Assembly: GCA_002085375.1 (NCBI GenBank)
Contig: NATP01000037.1
Coordinates: 1-34,152, forward strand
Reading direction: 5' to 3'
Origin: a candidate division Zixibacteria bacterium 4484_95
GTDB lineage: Bacteria; Zixibacteria; MSB-5A5; UBA10806; 4484-95
Length of the DNA: 34,152 nt
Shown: positions 16,229 to 23,811 of the stretch, in pieces
Layout of the letters: the number at the start of each line of letters is the position of its first letter
Position numbering within the stretch: position 1 is the stretch's first letter
Program-made: the position numbers and the translations under genes
The notes under the pieces: model-generated
What the model was told of the DNA's origin: nothing
The model's input: only the letters and a program-made list of their open reading frames with translations
The model's database searches: none

Positions 16229-18595
16229 ATGGGACTTCTTGCAGATAGAATTCAGCGTATAGGCGAATCAGCCACTTTAAGGATATCAGCAAAAGCTAAA
16301 CAGCTTAAGGCCGAGGGTATAGATGTCATCGACCTTTCAATAGGTGAACCAGATTTCCCCACCCCTGAAAATATCAAGAATGCAGGCAAGAAAGCGATCG
16401 ATGATAATTTCACTCATTACACCGCTAACGACGGCATCCCCGAGTTAAAACAAGTCATCATCAAAAAGCTTCATGATGAAAACGGTATTGATTATAAGAA
16501 TAACGAGATCATAGTATCTCCAGGAGCTAAAAATTGCCTATACAATCTCTGTGTTGCTCTTCTCAATAAAGGCGAAGAGGCGATAATTCCAGCGCCTTAC
16601 TGGGTATCCTATCCTCAGATGGTCAACCTCGCCAAGGGGGTTCCTGTCTTTGTGCGCTGTCGGGAGGAAAATGGCTTTCGCCTGCAACCAAATGACTTTT
16701 CCGAGGCCATAACCCCTCAAACCAAAGCCTTGTTCTTAAACAACCCGTGCAACCCTACCGGCGCCGCATACACAAAAGAAGAACTCGAGGAGATCGTCGA
16801 TATCGCCGTATCGGAAAATATCGTTATCATTGCGGATGAGATTTACGAGAAGCTCGTTTTCGATGGTTTTAAATTTGTTTCCGTAGCCTCGATATCAGAC
16901 AAAGCCAAAGAGCTCACGGTTGTCATCAATGGTTTTTCCAAGGCTTTCTCGATGACTGGTTGGCGCCTCGGCTATGCCGCTGGTCCCAGAGAGCTTATAT
17001 CGGGCATGAATAAAATCCAGGGCCATAACACCTCCAATGCCTGCTCTATCTCACAATTGGCCGCAGTTGAGGCTTTAACAGGCTCCCAGGTTGAAGTTGA
17101 GAAGATGGTTTATGAGTTTCAGAGGCGGAGAAACTTCGCTCTCTCTCGGTTCCGGGCTATCCCGGGTATTTCCTGCTCTCAGCCACGGGGAACGTTTTAT
17201 CTGTTCCCAAATTTTCAGGCATATTTCGATAAGGAATATAACGGTAATCTCATCCGCAACTCTTACGGCCTGGCTTATTACTTATTGAAAAGAGCCCATG
17301 TAGCAATAGTTCCCGGTGATGCTTTCGGCATGGAGGGATTCGCCCGTGTCTCATATTCAACCTCCATGGAACGCATCGATGAGGGAATCAGTCGTATTGC
17401 AGAGGCATTAGCCGAGCTGACGCCCTCACGAAAAGCCCGAAGAAAAGCGCTCAATAATACCGTTACAAAACGTCGGGATTTCGTGGAGATGGAACCATCG
17501 ATAAACCTTGAGATGCGGGATGCTCTAGTGGCCGAATCCGAGGCTTTTTTAACACATGATACTTACTACGAATGGAACGTCAACATAGGTGGAGTAGTCT
17601 TACAGCTTCGCACCAACAGCCCTCACCTGAATGATTTCTGGATCGAGAATTTTTATCCTACCGAACTCGAGGCCGATATCGAACCACATGGCATAATATA
17701 CGCCATCAACTGGATACCCGGACGTGAACCGAGAGCCTATTACAATCCCGAATCTCATACCGGCTTTTTCTTCAAATCAGCCTACTACGCCCAGCTTCGC
17801 AGCATAGCCTTAGGAATTGTCTCCGATATCTCCGAGAAACTTTACAACGTTTTGGCTGTCCACGCCACTTGCTTCGACATTGACAACCAGGGCGTATTGA
17901 TGTTTTTCCCGCCGACAACAGGTAAATCAACCCATATCGCCGGCCTTTTAAAACATCCAAATAGTAAAATCGTAAGTTCTGATATAGTTTTTGTCCGCTC
18001 AATCGGGCCGGCCATCACGGCGGACTGTGTCGAACGCAAATTTCACATGCGCACTGATTTTGTTGAGAAATTCCCCGGTGCCAAACCGCTTTTCGAGAGA
18101 AGTAAATGTGAAAATGTAATAACCTCCAAAGACCGGTGTGAAAACAGCCCATGTTTATATCGGGATGATTGCGAGCTCGATAAAGGGGAACCATTCTGCT
18201 TTATTGCCTCTAAAAACTCCTGGGCTATGCTTGACCCCTACTGGATAGGCGGGCCACAGAAACATTGCAAGCGCACCAAGGTGAAAACGGTTTTAATATT
18301 CAAAAAAGATAACTTTGGAACAATAGCCGAGAAATTATCAGCTGAACAAGCCTTACGCATTCTGGAAAATGGGCAGCCTCCTGCCGATGCGGTCTCGGAG
18401 TTAAGTCATCCATTCTATAATCCCTACTTACTGGTAAAAACATCTGAAAGAATTGAACTGCAAAAACGTGGTTATAAAAAGATTCTTGAAAAGTGCAATT
18501 GTTTCACGATAAATATCGGTGCCGGTAACCCTGAAAATGTCCAGAAAGTTATCCGTGACATAGTCTCAGGAAAAGGTAAAGAGGTCCTCAGGTAA
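16229..18595 (+). CDS. Aspartate aminotransferase-type enzyme fused to an HprK/PEPCK-like P-loop domain
   Basis: Residues 1-398 form a complete class I aminotransferase of the aspartate type. They include 'DLSIGEPDFPTP', 'SPGAKNCLY', 'NNPCNPTGAAYTKEE', 'ADEIYEKLVFDG', the PLP lysine K238 in 'NGFSKAFSMTGWRLGY', and 'ARVSYSTSMERIDEG'. A basic linker (398-416) leads to a second module of about 370 residues. It contains 'LAVHATCFDIDNQGVLMF' and a P-loop-like 'PPTTGKST' (561-568), then 'SSDIVFVR' (D585), an arrangement like HPr kinase and PEP carboxykinase. Five cysteines (627, 637, 642, 648, 657) form a cluster that may bind metal. There is no internal stop or frameshift. It lies 5 nt after the flotillin stop without a clear ribosome binding site, so coupling is likely. 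The enzyme half is firm; the P-loop assignment is moderate. Confidence 0.85.
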   Translation: MGLLADRIQRIGESATLRISAKAKQLKAEGIDVIDLSIGEPDFPTPENIKNAGKKAIDDNFTHYTANDGIPELKQVIIKKLHDENGIDYKNNEIIVSPGAKNCLYNLCVALLNKGEEAIIPAPYWVSYPQMVNLAKGVPVFVRCREENGFRLQPNDFSEAITPQTKALFLNNPCNPTGAAYTKEELEEIVDIAVSENIVIIADEIYEKLVFDGFKFVSVASISDKAKELTVVINGFSKAFSMTGWRLGYAAGPRELISGMNKIQGHNTSNACSISQLAAVEALTGSQVEVEKMVYEFQRRRNFALSRFRAIPGISCSQPRGTFYLFPNFQAYFDKEYNGNLIRNSYGLAYYLLKRAHVAIVPGDAFGMEGFARVSYSTSMERIDEGISRIAEALAELTPSRKARRKALNNTVTKRRDFVEMEPSINLEMRDALVAESEAFLTHDTYYEWNVNIGGVVLQLRTNSPHLNDFWIENFYPTELEADIEPHGIIYAINWIPGREPRAYYNPESHTGFFFKSAYYAQLRSIALGIVSDISEKLYNVLAVHATCFDIDNQGVLMFFPPTTGKSTHIAGLLKHPNSKIVSSDIVFVRSIGPAITADCVERKFHMRTDFVEKFPGAKPLFERSKCENVITSKDRCENSPCLYRDDCELDKGEPFCFIASKNSWAMLDPYWIGGPQKHCKRTKVKTVLIFKKDNFGTIAEKLSAEQALRILENGQPPADAVSELSHPFYNPYLLVKTSERIELQKRGYKKILEKCNCFTINIGAGNPENVQKVIRDIVSGKGKEVLR

Positions 18596-19707
18596 AAAGA
18601 CAACTCTGAAAACATTATCTCACGCCGTTGGAAATTAATCCCAGCAGCTTTTAATATAAACATAGCCCCGGGGACCTTCTCGAGGTAACAGGCGAAATCT
18701 TCCGCACCCATTCCCGGCCTTTTTATCGTTTCAACAGCACTCCTGCCATACATACGTTTTGTTACACTGGCCAGAATGCTGTTAATCTCAGGACTATTCA
18801 TTAAAACCGGATACCCAGTTTGGTAATCAAGCTCATATTTTGCCCCGAATGTATTGCAAACACCATTGGCGATTTTCTTTATCATTCCAGGCATCTTCTT
18901 CGCAAGTCTATCGTCAAGCATGCGCACAGTCCCATACAAAGTGACATGCCCGGCAATAATATTACGTGCTGTCCCTCCCTCGATTTTACCGATTGTGACC
19001 ACTACCGGGTCAAGAGGATTGACCTGGCGTGATGCTATCTCCTGAAAAGCGGTCACGAGATGCGATGCCACCACTACCGAATCAACCGTCTCCTGGGGGC
19101 GAGCGCCATGGCCCGACTTTCCATAAACAGTCAGGTTGAAATCACCCACACGTGCCATAAGCGGACCATCCTTCAGACCGATTTTGCCAGATGGTATCGT
19201 GGTGTCAACATGAAGGCCAAATATGGCAGAGACCTTTGGGTTTTTCAAAACACCAGCAGCAATCATGGGGATGGCTCCACCTGGAGGCTCCTCCTCGGAT
19301 GGCTGGTAAATGAATTTCACAGAGCCTCCAAGATTTTCCTTTAACTCGCTGAGTATCTTCGCCGCACCCCAAACCGACGCCATATGGGCATCATGACCAC
19401 AGGCATGCATACAGCCAGGGTTTTTCGAGGTGAAGAAATAGCCTGTTTTCTCTTGCACCGGAAGAGCATCCATATCCGTTCTTACGGCAACACAGGGCAG
19501 TTTGCTTTTGCCCTCCAAAAGCGCTACCAATGATGTCCTCCAGAAATTTGTGCTGACCTTAAGCCCTAACTTTTTCAACTGAGAAACCATTGACTTCTTG
19601 GTCTCGAATTCCATCAAAGCAGTCTCGGGTATCTGGTGCAGGTGCCGGCGAAGGTTGACCATACTTGTGGCATATTTCTCACTTAACTTCTTTATCATGT
19701 CATACAT
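18472..19707 (-). CDS. M20D amidohydrolase with replaced C-terminus
   Basis: This belongs to the hippurate / IAA-amino acid hydrolase family, dimetal enzymes that cleave N-acyl amino acids. Seen are 'LRRHLHQIPE', 'VAVRTDMDALPV', 'GCMHACGHDAHMA' (ligands C103, H105), 'QPSEEEPPGGA' (E138 base, E139 ligand), 'GLHVDTTIPSGKIG' (H166 ligand), 'GKSGHGARP' and 'MGAEDFACYLEKVPGAMF'. After about residue 355 the family sequence stops. The expected 'H-(H/N)-P-x-F-D-x-D-E' segment, with the last metal-ligand histidine, is missing. The last 40 or so codons are antisense to the fusion gene. ATG with AAGGAG eight bases upstream. A 3' deletion at the converging junction is the likely cause, and activity is doubtful. 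Confidence 0.85.
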   Translation of the reverse strand: MYDMIKKLSEKYATSMVNLRRHLHQIPETALMEFETKKSMVSQLKKLGLKVSTNFWRTSLVALLEGKSKLPCVAVRTDMDALPVQEKTGYFFTSKNPGCMHACGHDAHMASVWGAAKILSELKENLGGSVKFIYQPSEEEPPGGAIPMIAAGVLKNPKVSAIFGLHVDTTIPSGKIGLKDGPLMARVGDFNLTVYGKSGHGARPQETVDSVVVASHLVTAFQEIASRQVNPLDPVVVTIGKIEGGTARNIIAGHVTLYGTVRMLDDRLAKKMPGMIKKIANGVCNTFGAKYELDYQTGYPVLMNSPEINSILASVTKRMYGRSAVETIKRPGMGAEDFACYLEKVPGAMFILKAAGINFQRREIMFSELSFYLRTSLPFPETMSRITFWTFSGLPAPIFIVKQLHFSRIFL

Positions 19708-19899
19708 CTCGTTAACTCCTTTTGGACTTTTTCAGCAGTTGATTTAAATTCATATTTGAGTATTTATATTAAACATTGAAATGGAGCAATAAAAAATGTA
19801 GTGTTGAACAAACTGTTACAATTTATAAGATACTGTAATTATTATTTCTTAGTCTGCTGGTTGTTTATATAAGTTTATAGCACAATGGATTGAAATACA

Positions 19900-21795
19900 T
19901 TATTTTTTTCGAATATTCATAGGTGTTTTACCTGCATTATTTCTTAAAATTAGCGGATTTGCTGGTGGTGTCTGAGGACAGAAAAGGATGTCAGAATGGA
20001 CACCCTTGAAGTAATAGACAAGGAAGGTGATGTCATTGCCATTAAACATACAGTTACCGTTGGCATCACCAGCTGCATATATCCAGTTACCATCAGGTAG
20101 CTGACAACTGTCAGGAGGAACCGAGCCGATTCCTTTGAAATATCGAACACCGTAAGTTACATCATTTCTCATAACACTACCATCCCCGTTTACATCACCA
20201 GGTACATACTCACAAGGGGGTGGAGTAGGTCCAGCATCACAGATGAAACTAATACAAATATCATGCTGGAAACGATCGCGCGATGGAGCATACGAACCGG
20301 TGTATTCCCAACCACGGTTGGACAAAGGCCTTGAGAGATCAAATCCTTGCAAGTTTCCCTCACCTCCAGATAACATCACAACAAAAAACTTCTCATCGGA
20401 CAAGAAATTTATAGGTTGGTCAATTGCTATGGTATACCAACCACCAGGATTTTCCACCGTTATGGTATCACCCCACAGTATATTTTCTTCATCTGGATTT
20501 TCTTCTTCATCAGCAGGCAGAATACAAAAATAACATGGGTACACACCATTAGACCGAAAATTAGCAATAATACGTGTTACATGTATAGGTTCGGGTATTA
20601 TAAACTCATTAGCCCAACCGCCACCCCCACCTATCCAGTAACTATATGAATATGCTGTATCAGCATAACCTATGGTCATAGGAAGAACATAGGAGCGTAA
20701 CTCAGTGGTGTCACGGTTGTTATAGTAGAACTGATCTCCAATCAATGTGGTTTTAAAGATAACAGAGTAAACATCGACCCGGTCAGGAATAAATTCACTT
20801 TCGAATTCAACCAAGACCTCTTCACCCGATTCTATATGGTCAATAAAATTGGTATCAGCATGAACTCTTAGAAAACCTCTTCTAATTTCAGATGTAATTC
20901 TAACCTCTTCCTCGGCCTCAGTTCCATAGTTTTTAATCAGTGCTTTAATCGTCATTTCTTGATTCAGGGGAGTGAACACGCCACCCGATGTTTCGTTCAA
21001 ACCACCCTCAACACCAACATCATGGAACACAAAATCAGGATCGGGGTCGGGATGGATGCGAATAACCAAACTATCATGAGGCATCCTCTCAGGTGGTATT
21101 CTATTATGCATATAACATAAACCGGTTTGGCCTACCAAATCCTCTATGCCAATCTGACAGGAACCATAAGGATACTGGAAATCGCCAACCTGTTCACCAT
21201 ACTGGAAGGTAATCGATGAGTCAACCGCATTAAGAATCATCTGAAAAGTGTGTCTTGTATTACAATAAGGATTATTCCATTCTGCAACGGCTATCCATGA
21301 AACGATAAATGTATCGATGTTATTTGAATAATAATAACAGAGGTTTTCACCATAGGGAGAGGTAAAATCAAGATCGGAAGCAAGAGTACAAACAAGGTCA
21401 TTAGGCAGAGTGGGATTTGGTATCATAGGGAAATTCTGTGAATAGTTAGCGTCTGAAGAAAACGATACATAACCGTTGGAACCGATCCAGAGGTGATCAA
21501 CATAGTACCAGTAAAAGGGGAAATCAAATCCCAGGGAAAATGGACCCACCGTGTTATCATCCATTAGCCCCTCGACAGGAATACCCATACTGGTAATATC
21601 TATCCAGTTAAATATAGGACTACCGTCATTATCGTTATCAACCCAGGTGTATCCGAAGTTATCCGGTTGAGGACTACTATCTGCTGGCATGGGAGTTATG
21701 GGCAATGAAAATTTGTTAATGGCCGCAGAAACCCTATTAACGGTGATAACTATTAAAATTATAACAGCGATTAATGATATTTTATAACTCTTCAT
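19900..21795 (-). CDS. Secreted multidomain protein with C-terminal dockerin-like module
   Basis: A signal peptide covers residues 1-24 ('AVIILIVITVNRVSA'). Residues about 45-250 match in style the N-terminal domain of the protein at the left edge ('SLGFDFPFYWY', 'IGSNGYVSFSS', 'NPTLPNDLVCTL'). A CARDB-like segment lies at about 258-370 ('ALIKNYGTEAEEEV'). Residues about 380-520 look like a beta-sandwich ('FVVMLSGGEGN'). Residues 528-608 are the dockerin-like pair (GDVNGDGS, GDANGNC) with four cysteines. It ends in 'NNAGKTPMNIRKK'. Ribosome binding site GGGAGG precedes the ATG. No catalytic motif is seen. It is the third member of a family in this window; a role in binding or display at the surface is inferred only from architecture. 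Confidence 0.88.
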   Translation of the reverse strand: MKSYKISLIAVIILIVITVNRVSAAINKFSLPITPMPADSSPQPDNFGYTWVDNDNDGSPIFNWIDITSMGIPVEGLMDDNTVGPFSLGFDFPFYWYYVDHLWIGSNGYVSFSSDANYSQNFPMIPNPTLPNDLVCTLASDLDFTSPYGENLCYYYSNNIDTFIVSWIAVAEWNNPYCNTRHTFQMILNAVDSSITFQYGEQVGDFQYPYGSCQIGIEDLVGQTGLCYMHNRIPPERMPHDSLVIRIHPDPDPDFVFHDVGVEGGLNETSGGVFTPLNQEMTIKALIKNYGTEAEEEVRITSEIRRGFLRVHADTNFIDHIESGEEVLVEFESEFIPDRVDVYSVIFKTTLIGDQFYYNNRDTTELRSYVLPMTIGYADTAYSYSYWIGGGGGWANEFIIPEPIHVTRIIANFRSNGVYPCYFCILPADEEENPDEENILWGDTITVENPGGWYTIAIDQPINFLSDEKFFVVMLSGGEGNLQGFDLSRPLSNRGWEYTGSYAPSRDRFQHDICISFICDAGPTPPPCEYVPGDVNGDGSVMRNDVTYGVRYFKGIGSVPPDSCQLPDGNWIYAAGDANGNCMFNGNDITFLVYYFKGVHSDILFCPQTPPANPLILRNNAGKTPMNIRKK

Positions 21796-21847
21796 TGAAA
21801 CCTCCCTGAATATAATTTCAAATGCCTATTTTAAGGCGGCTAATTTA

Positions 21848-21875
21848 AAAATATAAGTTCAGAATATTCTGTCAA
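21848..21875 (-). promoter_or_regulatory. Promoter of the dockerin-like gene with overlapping palindrome
   Basis: On the minus strand TTGACA (21875-21870) and TATTTT (21853-21848) are 16 nt apart, about 50 nt ahead of the ATG at 21795. A perfect 12-base palindrome, CAGAATATTCTG (21860-21871), overlaps the end of the -35 box and the spacer, where a repressor could block polymerase. Confidence 0.6.
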
Positions 21876-21904
21876 GTAAATTCTATAAGATTGCTGGTGT
21901 AGCC

Positions 21905-21933
21905 TTGACATTCTATAGATGTAAAGCTATTAT
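21905..21933 (+). promoter_or_regulatory. Near-consensus sigma-70 promoter of the GT4 gene
   Basis: TTGACA (21905-21910) and TATTAT (21928-21933) are separated by the ideal 17 nt, about 43 nt ahead of the ATG at 21977. It is back to back with the minus-strand promoter 30 nt away. Confidence 0.75.
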
Positions 21934-21976
21934 TACACCATGAGTCTTATTCATTCTAATCTAAGAAGGTAAAAGG

Positions 21977-23185
21977 ATGAAGATACTTTTCGTGCCCAAG
22001 GAATTTCCTCATGCTAAAGTCATAGGTGGGCCAATACTCATCTACAACCGGATAAAGTATCTATCGAAAGACCATTTCGTCGGTATGGCCTCGTTTATCA
22101 ACGAAGACGACAAGCAATATCTTGACACGATAAAGCCATATTTATCAGAAATGGAGCTTATGCCATATCCACTTGAGCACAATTTCATAAAAAAGATATG
22201 GGATTTCTTTTTTTCAGATATCCCTTACTACTTATGCCCTTACGAATCGACCCGCATGAGAAAACTCATCGGGCAAATGACTCGTAAGACGGGCTACGAT
22301 ATTGTCATATCTGAATATGGTATGATGGGTCAATACCTTTACAGAAATCCCCACCTAAACCCAAAAACGAAACGGGTGATGTCCTGCCATGAGTGTTATA
22401 CCATCGCCAGAAAGAAGGTGATGGATTTTTACGGGCGGTTTTCCAGAAAGGGTTTTAAGGCTATGATTGAACTCTACAGGCTTGAAAAATACGAGTTTTC
22501 GATGTATCGCTCTGCCGATAAGGTTTTAACCCTTACACCGCAGGAGAAAGAGGGATTGCTTGCATATGCTCCTGATCTTGATATCGAGGTTGTTCCACAT
22601 GGTACCGACACTGACTTCTTCACACCACCTAAATATAGAAGCAACGAATTAGCTCTGGCATTCTTGGGTAACTATCCCCATGATCCAAACCGTGATGCGG
22701 TCATGCACTTTATAGTGGATATGTGGCCCAGAATAAAACGTGCTATACCACATGTAAAGTTCTATGTCATAGGCCGCGGTCCTACACAGGATATTCTCGA
22801 TAAAGCAAAAGAAGACCCTGACATTATAGTAACCGGCCAGGTTGACGATGTCCGTGATTATCTGAAAATGGCGAACGTTTTTGTGGCCCCGATAAGGTTA
22901 GGTAAGGGATTTCGCGGTAAGATACTTGAAGCCATGTCAATGGCCATTCCGGTCGTGACAACATCCCTTGGCGCCGAGGGGATATCTGCAGAGGATATGA
23001 AAAATATCGCTATTGCTAACGATATCAATATCTTTATACAGAAAACGGTAACACTGCTTAGGGACACTAAGCTCGCAAGAAGGATAGGTGATAACGGCAG
23101 GGCACTTGTCGTAAATAACTATTCCTACCAAAAGAGCGTTGAAATTCTTGAGAATGTTTTAAAGAAGGTGGCAGAGGGTAAATAG
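21977..23185 (+). CDS. GT4-family glycosyltransferase
   Basis: This cytoplasmic or membrane-associated enzyme should move a sugar from an activated donor to a lipid or polysaccharide acceptor. It has the GT-B layout: an N-terminal acceptor half (1-195) with 'FPHAKVIGGPI' and a C-terminal donor half. The donor half has 'VVPHGTDTDFFTP' (about 211-223), 'LAFLGNYPHDPNRDAV', 'FYVIGRGPTQDI' and 'VFVAPIRLGKGFRGKILEAM' with the conserved Glu of 'KxLEAMA', then 'PVVTTSLGAEGI'. It resembles sugar transferases of exopolysaccharide clusters, but no such cluster is present. The ATG is preceded by AAGAAGG/AAAAGG and a strong promoter. Donor and acceptor cannot be told from sequence. Confidence 0.92.
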   Translation: MKILFVPKEFPHAKVIGGPILIYNRIKYLSKDHFVGMASFINEDDKQYLDTIKPYLSEMELMPYPLEHNFIKKIWDFFFSDIPYYLCPYESTRMRKLIGQMTRKTGYDIVISEYGMMGQYLYRNPHLNPKTKRVMSCHECYTIARKKVMDFYGRFSRKGFKAMIELYRLEKYEFSMYRSADKVLTLTPQEKEGLLAYAPDLDIEVVPHGTDTDFFTPPKYRSNELALAFLGNYPHDPNRDAVMHFIVDMWPRIKRAIPHVKFYVIGRGPTQDILDKAKEDPDIIVTGQVDDVRDYLKMANVFVAPIRLGKGFRGKILEAMSMAIPVVTTSLGAEGISAEDMKNIAIANDINIFIQKTVTLLRDTKLARRIGDNGRALVVNNYSYQKSVEILENVLKKVAEGK

Positions 23186-23319
23186 AACACATGTTAACGT
23201 TGAAACTTTGCCATTATGGTTCTTTCGATAGGTTTTAAACCATTATTTTAATTTACTCAATTTGTAATTTTGGGTATTTCTCGGTTGAAAGTAAATTAAC
23301 CTTAACTAAATCAGGGATA

Positions 23320-23718
23320 ATGAGAGGTTACTATTCCGATAAATTATCGGCAGAACGACTGCGACGATGTTACGATATCGCACCACCACGTGTCAAACAA
23401 TACCTTGACGCAGAGATTCAACACGTTATGGATAAAATTCAATCGACTGATTTTGTCTTGGAACTTGGATGCGGTTATGGTCGGGTGCTTGAGAAATTAT
23501 GTCAAAAAGCGAAAACGACGTTAGGCATTGACACATCAAAAGCCAGCTTAGAATATGCAAAAAAAATATTACCTGGATCAAATTGCCATCTTCTACAAAT
23601 GAATGCCATCGCTTTGGGATTCAAAGACCGGTCTTTTGATATTGTGGTATTTATGAAATTGATAATTCAAGTGTCTTTTGTGAGATTCCGGTCAAATAAA
23701 TATCCAAACGTAAAGTAA
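23320..23718 (+). pseudogene. Truncated class I SAM-dependent methyltransferase
   Basis: The N-terminal half is a good methyltransferase: 'YYSDKLSAERLRRCYDIAPP', motif I 'VLELGCGYGRVLEKL' (about 45-59), the acidic 'LGIDTSKASLEYAK', and 'MNAIALGFKDRSFDIVV'. Right after that strand the family sequence ends, and the frame continues with about 20 unrelated residues to a stop at 132. Relatives normally have about 230-260 residues. No remainder is found in the next frames before the prolyl oligopeptidase gene. A deletion or frameshift inactivated it; the S-adenosylmethionine site is formed but the substrate half is gone. AGGGA lies just before the ATG. Confidence 0.75.
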
Positions 23719-23811
23719 TTTCTTTCTTGTGAAACATTTTTTTATTATTTTCATCAAGATGATATGAAGATGTCCATTTCAATTTTAAAAAACGTTATCG
23801 AAAGAATAGCC

